Shown here piece by piece: positions 46,513-56,487 of a DNA stretch of 64,000 nucleotides. Both the position numbers and the translations under genes were made by a program. The notes below the pieces were generated by a model. The model saw nothing but the letters and a program-made list of their open reading frames with translations. It searched no databases and was not told the origin of the DNA. This stretch comes from Corynebacterium lactis (GTDB taxonomy: Bacteria; Actinomycetota; Actinomycetes; Mycobacteriales; Mycobacteriaceae), in contig NZ_ULHE01000001.1 in assembly GCF_900519355.1 (NCBI RefSeq), forward strand, positions 62,001 through 126,000, in the 5' to 3' direction. Position 1 is the stretch's first letter. Each line of letters begins with the position of its first letter.

Positions 46513-47450
46513 GTGCGATTAGGTGTATTAGATGTAGGCAGTAATACCGTCCACTTGGTCATGGTGGACGCCCGCCGTGGTGGACACCCCACGCCGATGA
46601 GCGACTCGAAGTCCACGATGAAGCTGGTCGAATACCTGGATAAGGACAACAACCTGTCCCAAAAGGGCATCGACAAGCTGACGGGGTACATTGCCGAATC
46701 CAAGGAATTCGTCGAGCAGATGAAGTGCGAAGAGATGATCAGCTTCGCCACCTCTGCTGTGCGCGACGCCGCCAATTCCGATGAAGTCCTCGCCACGTGG
46801 AGAAGGAAACCGGCATTAAGCTGCAGATCCTCTCCGGTGAAGACGAGGCCCGCCTGACCTTCCTGGCCGTTCGCCGCTGGTACGGGTGGTCCGCGGGGCG
46901 CCTGATCAACCTGGACATCGGTGGCGGCTCGCTGGAGCTGACCTCCGGCACCGACGAGGACCCGGAGGCGGCCTACTCGCTGCTGCTGGGCGCCGGGCGC
47001 CTGACCCACGAGTGGTTCGACACGGACCCGCCCTCGCGGAAGAAGATCGACATGCTGCGCGATTACATCGATGCCGAGCTGGTCGAGCCCGCCCGTCACC
47101 TGCGCACGCTGGGCGAGCCAGATTTGGCAGTCGCGACGTCGAAGACGTTCCGCACCCTGGCGCGCCTGACCGGTGCGGCCCCGTCCGCTGCGGGCCCGCG
47201 GGTGCGCCGCACCTTGACCGCTGCCGGCCTGCGCCAGCTAATCGCCTTCATTTCCCGTATGACCGCCGCCGACCGGGCGGAGCTCGAGGGCGTTAGCTCC
47301 AACCGATCCCATCAAATCGTGGCCGGTGCACTCGTGGCCGAAGCTAGTATGCGAGCATTGGGTCTAGATAAGGTAGATATTTGCCCGTGGGCTCTGCGCG
47401 AGGGCATTATTTTCCGACGACTGGACAGCGACCTAAACGGAGAGGGTTGA
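46513..47450 (+). pseudogene. ppx: Exopolyphosphatase (Ppx/GppA), disrupted by one frameshift
   Basis: The joined frames give about 312 residues, normal for actinobacterial Ppx1. ASKHA fold: N-terminal [16 protein letters not shown] (phosphate-binding 1), middle [10 protein letters not shown], then [14 protein letters not shown] [11 protein letters not shown]. The frame breaks at about 46792-46796: adding one C (GCCACGTGG to GCCCACGTGG) converts ATWRRK to [13 protein letters not shown]. It degrades polyphosphate or pppGpp. It starts with GTG 34 bases from the divergent cysteine-cluster gene and lies two bases from the next gene. Probably a sequence error. Confidence 0.9.
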
Positions 47451-47451
47451 G

Positions 47452-48639
47452 ATGAGCGAGGAGAGGCTCACCGTTGCCGAACTGATGGCGCGGCGGCAGC
47501 AGGAGGGCAAGACTTCTGATGTTCCGCGCCGCCGTCGGCGTCGCAGCCTGGAGGAGGGCGGTATCTCCGTCCAAGAGCTCACTGGCTCTATTCCCCGCGT
47601 CAATGCTGAGGGGCCGCGCCGTGGTGCTCACGCCATTGGGTCCGCGGGCGAAGAGGTCGATCAGCAGGTTGAGCAGGAAAACCAGCCGCTTGCCGACGAG
47701 TCTTCCGCGGCGCCCGCGGAGTCCCCGGTAACCGACGAGGCTGTGCAGGACGCGCCGGAGGCGCTTGAAGGGCATGCGGCGCTTGAAGAGCCTGCGGAGT
47801 CCCCAGCAGAAGAACCGGCAGCCGAGCAGCCGACAACCGCGTCGCTCCCAGTGGTCGTCCCGATGTCGCCGCGTCCGGTGATGGTCGATAGCGATCGCTC
47901 GGAGATCACCTATACCTTCACGGAGCTGCGCGATGCGGAGACCGGTACGCAGACGATTGGGGAGCCGGGCCCCGTAGCTCGCTCCGTCCTCGACGGATCC
48001 AACTCCTACGACGATCGCCCGACCGCGACCATCCCCGTCGTGGAGGATGTGGCTCCCGCCGCTGCGCAGGAGGATCCGGTGGCCGCCGAGCCTGCCGAGA
48101 ACCTGGAGCAGGACGCAGTCACCGCCGAGGCTGAGGTCACCGATACCGCCGCTTTCGTGGCCCCGCAGGAGGCTGACGGCGTCGATAAGCCCACGGCTGT
48201 CGAGTGGGGTGCTGGCCTGGGGGCTGCGAAGGCTGCCGAGGTTGAGAGCGCGCCGGAAGAGGCCCCGGAGGATGCACTTGAGGTGGCGCCGGAGGAGACC
48301 CCGGCTGTCCAGGCTGCGGACATGGGCCGTGAGCGCAAGGCCGAGGCTGACGCCCAGCGGGATCGGGATTACGCCGAGGACAATTCCCTGTCGGTTCCCC
48401 TGCTGATGATTCAGGTCTTCGTCGGTTTGATTGTCGGCGCTCTGATTTTCATGGGCTTTACGTTCGCGTGGCAGCAGCTGCCGGTCGTCGTCGTCGCGAT
48501 TATGGCGCTCGTCGTCACGGGCGGGTTCGCGGGTATTGCGAATTACCTGCGGCGGTCAAAGGATGTGGCGACGCCGATTCTGGCCGGCGTTGTTGGCCTG
48601 GCGCTGACCTTCGGCCCTTGGTTGATTTTCCAGGTGTAG
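47452..48639 (+). CDS. Conserved membrane protein with long disordered N-terminus (Rv0497-like)
   Basis: 395 residues. The start MSEERLTVAELMARRQQEG, with RRRRRRSLEEGG shortly after, is a conserved cytoplasmic motif; residues about 60-310 are Ala/Glu/Pro-rich and probably disordered; the C-terminus has three or four membrane helices (from about 318). The homologue Rv0497 follows ppx1 in mycobacteria. Function unknown. The ATG overlaps the ppx stop region (TGAGATGAG), so it is co-translated. Confidence 0.8.
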   Translation: MSEERLTVAELMARRQQEGKTSDVPRRRRRRSLEEGGISVQELTGSIPRVNAEGPRRGAHAIGSAGEEVDQQVEQENQPLADESSAAPAESPVTDEAVQDAPEALEGHAALEEPAESPAEEPAAEQPTTASLPVVVPMSPRPVMVDSDRSEITYTFTELRDAETGTQTIGEPGPVARSVLDGSNSYDDRPTATIPVVEDVAPAAAQEDPVAAEPAENLEQDAVTAEAEVTDTAAFVAPQEADGVDKPTAVEWGAGLGAAKAAEVESAPEEAPEDALEVAPEETPAVQAADMGRERKAEADAQRDRDYAEDNSLSVPLLMIQVFVGLIVGALIFMGFTFAWQQLPVVVVAIMALVVTGGFAGIANYLRRSKDVATPILAGVVGLALTFGPWLIFQV

Positions 48640-48669
48640 GCCGCAGAATAAACGCCACAGGGCGCTCGC

Positions 48670-48705
48670 ATGCAGGGGTTGGACACGAGTTTCCGGCCCC
48701 TGCAT
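48670..48705 (+). terminator. Stem-loop before proC
   Basis: ATGCAGGGG pairs perfectly with CCCCTGCAT (9 pairs, 18-base loop). No T-run follows, so termination is uncertain; it may be a processing or regulatory structure between the membrane-protein gene and proC. Confidence 0.4.
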
Positions 48706-48742
48706 TCGCATGTGGGCACTTCATTTGGCACACTTAGCGTCC

Positions 48743-49552
48743 ATGACAAGGATTGCTGTTATTGGTGGCGGAAAGATCGGCACTGCCCTCATCGGTGGCC
48801 TCATCGACGGGGGGATTGCCCCTGCGTCGATTTATGTTGTCGGTCGCACCAGGGAGAGCCTCGCCGGGCTGAAGGAGCAGTACGGCATTGTCGACGCCGA
48901 CGACGCAGTCGGTGCGGTCGATGGCGCCGATGTGGTCTTTCTGTGCGTGAAGCCGCACGTCATCATGGGCGTGCTGGATGAGATCTCGGGCGTCCTCGAT
49001 GAATCCGAGTCCGACACCATCGTCGTCTCTATGGCCGCCGGCGTGACGCTGGACAAGATGGAGGCTGTGTGCGCCGTCGGCACGCCTGTGCTGCGCGTGA
49101 TGCCGAATACGCCGATGCTGGTGGGCAAGGGTGTCTGCGCGGTGGCTCCGGGGCGTTTTGTCACGCAGGGGCAGACGGACACCGTGGTGTCGCTGCTGGA
49201 AAAGGTCGGCTTTGTGGAGGTCGTCGACGAGGCACTGATGTCGGCCGTCACCGCTGTGTCCGGCTCCGGACCTGCCTACTTCTTCCAGTTCGTGGAGGCC
49301 ATGACCGACGCGGGCGTGACGCTGGGGCTCAAGCGCGAGCAGGCCAAGCGCCTCGCTGCTGCCACTGCTGCCGGCGCGGCCGAAATGATGCTGCAGGAGG
49401 GGGCTGACCCGACCTCCCTGCGTGCCGACGTCACCTCTCCCGGCGGCACCACCGCGGCGGCGACGCGGGTGTTCGAGGAGGAGGGCATTCGCCGTGCGGT
49501 GCACCGCGCGTTGCAGGCCTGCTACGACCGCGCCAACGAGTTGGGCAAGTAG
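48743..49552 (+). CDS. proC: Pyrroline-5-carboxylate reductase
   Basis: 269 residues from the ATG at 48743; the open frame extends 11 codons upstream without a ribosome site. NAD(P)-binding GGGKIGTALIGG, VKPHVI, and the C-terminal signature SGSGPAYFF plus SPGGTTAAA. It makes proline from pyrroline-5-carboxylate using NAD(P)H. Normal length. Confidence 0.95.
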   Translation: MTRIAVIGGGKIGTALIGGLIDGGIAPASIYVVGRTRESLAGLKEQYGIVDADDAVGAVDGADVVFLCVKPHVIMGVLDEISGVLDESESDTIVVSMAAGVTLDKMEAVCAVGTPVLRVMPNTPMLVGKGVCAVAPGRFVTQGQTDTVVSLLEKVGFVEVVDEALMSAVTAVSGSGPAYFFQFVEAMTDAGVTLGLKREQAKRLAAATAAGAAEMMLQEGADPTSLRADVTSPGGTTAAATRVFEEEGIRRAVHRALQACYDRANELGK

Positions 49553-49792
49553 TTTCCGTCGCCGCTAGTGCCCCACGTTCGGCGTGCTCGTGGCCACTGT
49601 AGATAATTCGATATACAGGCATAATGGCTATTTCACAATAATCACAGCGTTAACCAGTGCCCCTATTTTTCACTATAAATCGCAATGGCCCCTTATTTAC
49701 CGGTAGGATGTTACAAGCACGTGCGTGTCACATCTTTTCTGCAGGAGGGGAAGCCTGCAGCGCGTCGCGTGCGCTGAAGGGAATAGTTTCTA

Positions 49793-49984
49793 ATGCAGAA
49801 TGCAGATAAGGGCACGTTTCTGACCGTCGCTGAAGTCGCTGAGATCATGCGCGTCTCCAAGATGACGGTCTACCGCTTGGTTCACTCCGGTGAGCTGCCG
49901 GCTGTTCGCGTGGGTCGCTCCTTCCGCGTCCACGAGTCCGCCGTGAAGGAATACCTGGACTCTTCCTTCTACAACGCGGGTTAA
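49793..49984 (+). CDS. BldC-family helix-turn-helix DNA-binding protein
   Basis: 63 residues with a MerR/excisionase-type winged helix-turn-helix: FLTVAEVAEIMRVSKMTVYRL shortened and GELPAVRVGRSFRVHESAV. This matches the small actinobacterial BldC family (Rv0500A in mycobacteria, also between proC and bS22). BldC controls development in Streptomyces; its role in corynebacteria is not established. The 240-base AT-rich leader upstream contains CTGCAGG/CCTGCAG around 49739-49760 and GAAGGGA before the ATG. Confidence 0.88.
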   Translation: MQNADKGTFLTVAEVAEIMRVSKMTVYRLVHSGELPAVRVGRSFRVHESAVKEYLDSSFYNAG

Positions 49985-50008
49985 TTTCGCCCTTTTCAGC
50001 GGGGTCGT

Positions 50009-50039
50009 TTGACCTTAATACCTAGCTCCCCGCTATGAT
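50009..50039 (+). promoter_or_regulatory. Promoter of the bS22 gene
   Basis: TTGACC (50009-50014) and TATGAT (50034-50039) with a 19-base spacer, slightly long. The -10 is near consensus. AGCGGGG/CCCCGCT (49998 and 50028) flank the region and could act as the bldC terminator. Confidence 0.5.
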
Positions 50040-50152
50040 TAACCCGATTAGCACGTGGTGTTGCGTGTGCGCCCGGCCTTTCGTGGGCTGCGACGGCGCC
50101 GCCACCGTGCATGTAAAAAGTTTTCCAGTTAACGAATAGTGAGGTCGAGCCG

Positions 50153-50254
50153 ATGGGTTCCGTCATCAAGAAGCGTCGCAAGCGCATGTCGAAGAAGAAG
50201 CACCGTAAGCTGCTTCGCCGCACCCGCGTGCAGCGTCGTAAGCTCGGCAAGTAA
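50153..50254 (+). CDS. Small ribosomal protein bS22 (AURKAIP1/COX24-domain protein)
   Basis: 33 residues, extremely basic ([19 protein letters not shown] and so on), essentially identical in pattern to mycobacterial Rv0500B, identified as ribosomal protein bS22 located near the decoding centre. The ATG at 50153 is preceded by GAGG. A strong terminator follows 46 bases after the stop. Easy to miss because of its size. Confidence 0.95.
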
Positions 50255-50300
50255 GCCGTTTGCAGCGCGGCTCGCCCACGTGCCCCGCGCTAGTTCTCAA

Positions 50301-50339
50301 AAACCCGCCTCGGTCGTATTTGGCCTTCGGCGGGTTTTT
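50301..50339. terminator. Terminator between bS22 and the SerB1-like gene
   Basis: AAACCCGCC pairs with GGCGGGTTT and is followed by TT on the plus strand; the A-run before the left arm makes it usable on the minus strand too, where the convergent phosphatase gene ends at 50366. Confidence 0.88.
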
Positions 50340-50365
50340 GCGTACCCGCTCCTGCAGGCTTGCCT

Positions 50366-51468
50366 CTACCGCGTACGCCTGTCCCAGGCCCGCTTGCCGA
50401 CGACCCCCACGGCCGTTACCGCGACTCCGGCAGCGGCCGCAGCGGAGGCGATGAGTGCCCAGCGGAGGGTCGCCAGGGTGGCCGTGCGCACGTGGCGGTA
50501 GTCCCGGATCGCCCAGCCCTGCTCGTTTGCGTGGTGGCGCAGGCGGCGGTCGGGGTTGATAGCGACGGCTGTGCCCACCATCGACAGCATCGGAATATCG
50601 TTGGCGGAGTCCGAGTACGCAGTGCAGCGCGCTAGGTCCAGTTCGGCGGATGCCGCCAGGGCCGCGACCGCGTGCTTCTTGCCGGGACCGTGGAGAATGT
50701 CTCCGACGAGTCGGCCGGTGAACTTCCCGTCCTCGACCTCGGCGACGGTGCCGAGCGCCCCCGTAAGCCCCATGCGCCGTGCGATGACCTGTGCTAACTG
50801 CACGGGTGTCGCGGTAACCAGCCAGACTTCTTGGCCCGCCTGCAGGTGCAGCTCCGCCAGCTCCCTGGTCCCGAGGTAGAGGCGCTCCGCTATCTTGTCG
50901 TCGAAGATCTGCTCCGCGAGCCGGACCATTTCGTCAACGCTGTGGCCTCGGAAGAATTCGAGGGCCTGCTCGCGGGTCTGGCGACGTCTGCCGCGTTTTC
51001 CGCGCCAGAGACCCGGAATTTCAATTGTTTCCAGATCATTCCCGCCAAGTCCCGCTTGCCGATGAACCCGCGCTCCACCAGGCCCACGGCGAAAAGGAAG
51101 ATGGATGCCCCCTGTACCAGAGTGTTGTCCACGTCGAAGAAGGCCGCGGCCCCCGGATCCTGGCTAATGCCCGGGGCGGGCTGAGAGAGGACTCTTTCGC
51201 CGCCGGCTGCGTCTTCCGCGCCGGCGACGCTGCGGAATCCTGTGGCCAGATCGGAGCCGCCGATCTCGTACATCTCGCCGAGAGCTTCGAGCGCATTGTT
51301 GGCAGCAGCCTCGCCGGCTGTCTCCTGTGCTGCGTCGTTAAGCGGGGCGAGGACGACCTGTTCGAGGAAATTCCGGACGTTTCCATGCGAGGGAACGATG
51401 TCTCCGAGGATTTCCATGGCGAGGGCGGGACCAAACTCCTCGGGATTTTCCCTGGGATACTCGCTCAC
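50366..51468 (-). pseudogene. HAD-IB family phosphatase (SerB1-like), disrupted by one frameshift
   Basis: Joined frames give about 367 residues from a GTG at 51468. An N-terminal region of about 130 residues precedes the HAD domain: motif [14 protein letters not shown], helical cap, motif II VTATP, and motif [12 protein letters not shown]; the end carries a hydrophobic helix ([20 protein letters not shown]). The frame breaks at about 50979-50983; adding one C (GCCAG to GCCCAG) joins ENAADVA to [15 protein letters not shown] proteins include phosphoserine phosphatase and lipid phosphatases; the substrate is uncertain. Mycobacterial Rv0505c is in the equivalent place. Probably a sequence error. 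Confidence 0.85.
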
Positions 51469-51613
51469 GTTTCCTTGACCCCTCAGCAGTCTTATCGGCA
51501 GCAATCTACATGCATATTATCCGCTTGCCGACGGCCTGGCGCGTCGGGTCGTCGGGACTCGGGTCGGCCCCCGGTGGCGGCGCGGAGGCGATGTGGCACC
51601 TAATGTCATAGTT

Positions 51614-51886
51614 ATGGCGAATGAGTTGGCGAGTGAATTGGTCCGGGTGACGTTGATGACGCGGTCGACGTGTGGCTCGTGCGCGCGGGTCGCGGCCCAG
51701 ATTGAGCCCGTGGTGCGAGACCACGGCGGGGCCCTCGAGATTGTCGACGTCGACGCGGAACCTGACGTGGCTGCGGAATTCGGGGACCGAGTGCCTGTGG
51801 TTTTGGTCGACGACGAGGAGATTGCCTGCTGGGAAGTCGACAACGACGAGCTGATCGAGGCAATGGAAGAGGCCCGAAACGGTTGA
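51614..51886 (+). CDS. Glutaredoxin-like thioredoxin-fold protein
   Basis: 90 residues from the ATG at 51614; an upstream in-frame start lacks support. The redox motif is TCGSC near residue 18 (RSTCGSC), followed by a thioredoxin-fold pattern and VPVVLVDDEEIACW. It belongs to the glutaredoxin-like DUF836-type group found upstream of hemA in actinobacteria (Rv0508). Function unproven; possibly protects GluTR thiol. Its stop codon lies inside a perfect palindrome (51883-51903). Confidence 0.85.
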   Translation: MANELASELVRVTLMTRSTCGSCARVAAQIEPVVRDHGGALEIVDVDAEPDVAAEFGDRVPVVLVDDEEIACWEVDNDELIEAMEEARNG

Positions 51887-51903
51887 TACCCTGGGGGTAT
51901 CAA
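51883..51903. promoter_or_regulatory. 21-base perfect palindrome upstream of hemA
   Basis: TTGATACCC-TGG-GGGTATCAA: 9-base perfect arms around three bases. It overlaps the stop codon of the glutaredoxin-like gene and lies 211 bases before hemA. No T-run, so an operator is more likely than a terminator. Regulator unknown. Confidence 0.5.
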
Positions 51904-52113
51904 TCAAAAGGTTGAGAAAAAGGTCAAACTAAAGTTCGCCTTGGTTGTGAACTGGTGTGAAATCGGTCTACCGTTGAAGACCATATCTGTGTTTTTTGGT
52001 GCCACGCCGGTGGCTGCGGCGTCCAACTAAGCGCCTGAGGCGGTGGTGGGGCCATGCCCCGCCCGGCGGGGCGGTAGTGGCGGTAATAAGGAGCGGTAAG
52101 CGGTGATCGAGCG

Positions 52114-53583
52114 GTGAGTGTGCTTCTCGTCGGAATGTCGTACCGGTCTGCGCCGGTAACAATGCTCGAAAAGGTCTCGGTGGGGGATGCCGAGCGCGAC
52201 GCGATTCTCTCGCGCCTGGTGGGGGAGGAGTCGATCTCCGAGGCCCTGATGGTGTCGACCTGCAACCGGGTCGAGTACTACGTGGCTGCGGATGGCTTCC
52301 ACGCGGGCCTGTCGGCCGTGATCCGCGAGATCGTGGACCGCACGGGACTCGATGTCGACGACATCACGCCGCACCTCTACGTCCGCTACGCGCAGGCCGC
52401 GGCCGAGCACGCCTTCACCGTGTGCGCGGGCCTGGACTCCATGGTGCTGGGCGAGCAGCAGATCATCGGGCAGATGCGCTCCGCCTACCAGGCCGCGGAC
52501 AAGGTCGGCACCGTGGGCCGGACCCTGCACGATCTCGCGCAGAAGTCCCTCCACGCGGGCAAGCGTGTGCACAACGAGACGCTGATCGATAACGCCGGCG
52601 CCTCCATGGTCTCCGTCGCCGTCGACGAGGCCATCGCCGCCCTGAACCCGGGCTTCGTGCCCGGCGTGGACACCGCGGTGGACTCCGACATCCTCGCGGG
52701 CCGCTCCGCGCTGATTCTCGGCGCGGGCGCGATGAGCTCGCTGGCCGCTACCTACCTGGGCCGCTGCGGTATCGACCGCCTGATCATCGCCAACCGCACC
52801 GTCGACCGCGCGCGCAACCTCGCCGACCACTCGATCGAGGCCGGGGTTCCCGCCCGCGCCATCGCCCTCGACGACTTCGCGGACGTGCTTGACGACGTCG
52901 ACATTCTCGTCAGCGCGACGGGCGCGATGGCCCCGGTGGTGTACGCCGAGCATGTGGCGGATCACGGGCCGCTGGCCATCGTCGACCTGTCGATGCCGCG
53001 CGACGTCGCCGACGACGTCGCGGGCCTGGAGGGAATTGCCCTCTTCAACATCGAGCACCTGCAGATGACCCGCACGGACGTCCCGGGCCGCGATGATGAG
53101 TCGTCGGCACGCACTATCGTCGCGGAGGAGCTGGAGAGCTACCTGTCCGCACAGCGGGCAGCGGAAGTTGCGCCGACGGTGCGGGCGCTGCGCGAGCGCG
53201 CAGCCGAGGTCGTCGATTCGGAGCTGGCTCGCCTGGAGGCGAAGACCCCGGGCCTGAACCCGAAGGAGCGCAAGGCTGTCGAGGCGACGGTGCGCAGGGT
53301 CGTCGATAAGCTCCTGCATACGCCGACGGTGCAGGTCAAGAAGCTCTCGAGCCAGCAGGGTGGCGGCAACTACGCGGCGGCGCTGCAGCAGCTCTTCGAC
53401 CTGCCGCTGGCCTCTCCGGGCGGGCTCTACGCCGACACCGATATTCCTGCCGACCTGATGGTGGAGGGGCGCATCGGGCGGCTCCAGGATTTCGCGCAGG
53501 TCACTAACCCGCAGGTCACTAGCCCGGAGGAGACATCGACGGGCCTCGCGGACAATCCTATTTTCGGAGGACGAAATGCCTAA
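52114..53583 (+). CDS. hemA: Glutamyl-tRNA reductase
   Basis: 489 residues from the GTG at 52114. Catalytic Cys50 in STCNRVEYY, the glutamate-tRNA recognition domain, the NADPH-binding Rossmann motif GAGAMSS, and the C-terminal dimerisation helix. It reduces glutamyl-tRNA to glutamate-1-semialdehyde, the first committed and rate-limiting step of heme synthesis. It overlaps hemC by eight bases. Upstream lies a 21-base palindrome that could be a control site. Confidence 0.96.
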   Translation: MSVLLVGMSYRSAPVTMLEKVSVGDAERDAILSRLVGEESISEALMVSTCNRVEYYVAADGFHAGLSAVIREIVDRTGLDVDDITPHLYVRYAQAAAEHAFTVCAGLDSMVLGEQQIIGQMRSAYQAADKVGTVGRTLHDLAQKSLHAGKRVHNETLIDNAGASMVSVAVDEAIAALNPGFVPGVDTAVDSDILAGRSALILGAGAMSSLAATYLGRCGIDRLIIANRTVDRARNLADHSIEAGVPARAIALDDFADVLDDVDILVSATGAMAPVVYAEHVADHGPLAIVDLSMPRDVADDVAGLEGIALFNIEHLQMTRTDVPGRDDESSARTIVAEELESYLSAQRAAEVAPTVRALRERAAEVVDSELARLEAKTPGLNPKERKAVEATVRRVVDKLLHTPTVQVKKLSSQQGGGNYAAALQQLFDLPLASPGGLYADTDIPADLMVEGRIGRLQDFAQVTNPQVTSPEETSTGLADNPIFGGRNA

Positions 53584-54508
53584 CCCAGGAACCATTCGCA
53601 TCGGTACGAGGGGCTCGGAGCTGGCGACGACGCAGGCTGGGCACGTCCGAGATGCCCTGATTGCGCTCGGTAAGCCCGCCGAGCTGGTGATCGTGAAGAC
53701 CCAGGGCGACCACAATCGGCACGACCCGGTAGAGAAGATCGGCGTGGGCGTCTTCACCCAGGCGCTGCGGCATGCGCTGCGCGACGGCGTCTGCGACATG
53801 ATCGTCCACTCCTTCAAGGACCTGCCGACGGTCCCGGAGCACGACATGGTTGTCGCCGCAGTTCCGGAGCGCGTCGACCCGCGCGAGGTGCTGATCTCCC
53901 GTGAACACACGCCGCTGATGGATCTTCCGGAGGGGGCCAAGGTGGGGACCTCGGCACCGCGTCGCGTCTCGCAGCTCCGCGCCCTGCGCCCGGACCTGGA
54001 GATCCTGCCCCTTCGAGGCAATATTGAGACCCGCATGGGCCGTGTCGCCGAGGACCTCGACGCGGTCATTCTCGCGCGCGCCGGCCTGGAGCGCACCGGG
54101 CGCCTGGGCGCCGTGGCGGAGTCCCTGGACGTCACCGTGCTGATGCCGGCTCCCGCGCAGGGCGCGCTCGCCCTGGAGTGCCGCAGCGCTGACCAGGAGA
54201 TTGTCGAGGTGCTGCAGCGCCTCGACCATGCCCCGTCCCACGCGCAGGCCCTCGCAGAGCGCGCGGTCCTCAACGAGCTCGAGGCCGGCTGTACCGCGCC
54301 GGTGGCCGCGCACTCGACCGTCGACGAGGATGGCACGCTGACGCTTCGAGCGGGGGTATTCGCTGTTGACGGCTCCCGCCAGTTGGTCGAGACCGTCACC
54401 GGATCGGTGGACAGGGCCGATGAGCTTGGCCGACAGGCTGCCCGCGCGCTGCTCAAGCAAGGCGTCCTCGAGGTTATGGGTAATACCCTGCGCGAATCGC
54501 GAAACTAG
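53576..54508 (+). CDS. hemC: Porphobilinogen deaminase (hydroxymethylbilane synthase)
   Basis: 310 residues. [11 protein letters not shown] at the start, the substrate-binding Arg-rich segment [11 protein letters not shown], the catalytic Asp in HSFKDLP context, and dipyrromethane-attaching Cys239 in LEAGCTAPV. It polymerises four porphobilinogen units to hydroxymethylbilane. Its start lies inside the 3' end of hemA with GGAGG upstream, so expression is coupled. Confidence 0.96.
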   Translation: MPNPGTIRIGTRGSELATTQAGHVRDALIALGKPAELVIVKTQGDHNRHDPVEKIGVGVFTQALRHALRDGVCDMIVHSFKDLPTVPEHDMVVAAVPERVDPREVLISREHTPLMDLPEGAKVGTSAPRRVSQLRALRPDLEILPLRGNIETRMGRVAEDLDAVILARAGLERTGRLGAVAESLDVTVLMPAPAQGALALECRSADQEIVEVLQRLDHAPSHAQALAERAVLNELEAGCTAPVAAHSTVDEDGTLTLRAGVFAVDGSRQLVETVTGSVDRADELGRQAARALLKQGVLEVMGNTLRESRN

Positions 54509-54680
54509 CCGGTTAGTGAATTTCGCTGAAACCCTTTATGCTAATAGGCCGGTAATTGTGCCGTAAGGATAAGGGTCTCCTTGTTGTGCCCGCCTCGCTC
54601 GCCGAGCTGACGGGCCGAGGGGTTCATCCTGCGGCGCTGATAAGTGAACACTCCATAGAATAGAAACCTCTTACGCCACG

Positions 54681-56361
54681 ATGAACACCTCTTTCCCCGC
54701 CGCCTCGGGGCGCATTCTCTTCGTCGGCGCCGGCCCCGGTAACCCTGACCTGCTGACGCTGCGCGCCCGAGAGATCCTCGCCGATACCGCTGTCGCCTAC
54801 GTCGACGGTGATGTCATGCCGGGCGTGCGGGACCTCGTCGCCACCGACGTTCCCGTTCCTCCCGAGCTGCTGAAGGCCGCTGACGAGGAGTACGAGCGCA
54901 TCTGCGCGGAGGCGAAGGCCAACGGTTCTCGGCGTAAGCCGCCCCGCCCCGCCGCTCCGACGGCCGCGGACCTGCGGGAACCGGTCGCAGACCCGGAGGA
55001 GATGAGCGCCGCGCTGGTGGCGGAGGCCGAAAAGGGCCACGATGTCGTGCGCCTAGTCGCCGGCAACCCCCTGACTAACGACGCCGTCTTAGCGGAAATC
55101 AACGCCGTGTCCCACACCGGCGTCGAGTTTCAGATCGTTCCCGGCATGTCGGTGCCGTCTACGGTGCCCGCTTTCGCTGGAATCGCGCTGGGCTCCACAT
55201 ACACCGAGACCGACCTGGGGCGTGCCGACGTCGACTGGGACGAGCTGGCGCACGCCCCGCAGCCACTGGTGCTGCAGGCCGTTCAGGACGACCTGACCGC
55301 CATCGCCACGGAGCTGGGCAGCCGAGGCCTGGCCTCGTCGCTGCCGGTGTCCGTGACCGTCAACGGTACGACCCGGCTGCAGCGCACCTACGATGTCACC
55401 CTGGGGACGCTGGCGCAGCTCTCCGGCGACCTGTCGGGCCCTCTGGTGGTGACGCTGGGCAAGGGCGTCGATAACCGCTCGAAGTACTCCTGGTGGGAAA
55501 ACCGCGCCCTCTACGGCTGGAAGGTCCTGGTTCCGCGCGCGAAGACGCAGGCGGGGCCCATGAGCGCCCGCCTGGCCGCGCACGGGCGCCATCCCGGTTG
55601 AGGTTCCGACGATTTCGATCGAGCCCCCGCGCAGCCCGGCGCAAATGGAGCGCGCCATCAAGGGCCTGGTCGACGGTCGCTACCAGTGGGTCGTTTTCAC
55701 CTCCGTCAACGCGGTCGAGGCCGTGTGGGAGAAGTTCCAGTCCTTCGGCCTGGACGCCCGCTCCTTCGCCGGCGTGCGCATCGCGGCAGTGGGGCACCGC
55801 ACCGCCGCCGCGATCCGCGACCGCGGCATCACCCCGGAGCTGCTTCCCGACGAGTCCCGCCAGAACGCTGCGGGAATCGTGGAGGTGTTCCCGGAGTACA
55901 TCGAGGACCTCGACCCGGTTAACCGGGTGCTGCTGCCGCGCGCCGACATTGGCACCGACGTTCTCGTTGACGGCCTGATCGATCTCGGCTGGGAGGTCGA
56001 CGACGTGGTCGCCTACCGCACCGTGCGCGCCGCGCCGCCGAGCGCCGAGATCCGCGACATGATCAAGTCCGGCGGATTCGACGCGGTGTGCTTCACGTCG
56101 GGATCGACGGTGAAGAACCTGGTCGGGATCGCGGGCAAGCCGCACTCGCGCACTATCATCGCCTGCATCGGGCCGATGGCCGCGGCAACTGCCCGAGAGT
56201 ACGGGCTCCGCGTCGACGTCGTGCCGGAGCGCGCCGGGATTACAGATCTTGTCGACGCTCTCGCCGCTCACGTGGCGCATCTGCGCGCCGCCGGGCAGCT
56301 TCCTCCGCCGCGGAAGAAGCGCCGTCGTTCTCGCAAGCCCAAAGAGCAGGCTGCAGACTAG
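54681..56361 (+). pseudogene. hemD: Fused uroporphyrinogen-III methyltransferase / uroporphyrinogen-III synthase, disrupted by one frameshift
   Basis: Joined frames give about 559 residues. The N-terminal methyltransferase (CobA/CysG-like) has FVGAGPGNPDLLTLRA and RLVAGNPLTND but contains an unusual charged, Pro-rich insertion (about residues 60-115). The C-terminal U3S domain follows (VVFTSVNAVEAVW, VCFTSGSTVKNL) and ends in a basic tail. The frame breaks at about 55584-55586; deleting one G (CACGGGCGCC to CACGGCGCC) joins AAHG to AIPVEVPTISIEPP. It cyclises hydroxymethylbilane to uroporphyrinogen III. This fused form is known in corynebacteria and mycobacteria. As it is a heme pathway gene, a sequence error is likely. 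Confidence 0.92.
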
Positions 56362-56487
56362 TCCGCGAGGGCAGTTTGCGGTGCGGGGAGAGGCCTGTCC
56401 TCTTCTTGCGTGGTAGTGCTCGCGTAGTAGTGCTGGAGCGGAGGTCGGCCAGTGGATCAATCCGGCCGATTGGTTAAGGTGGTGGCT

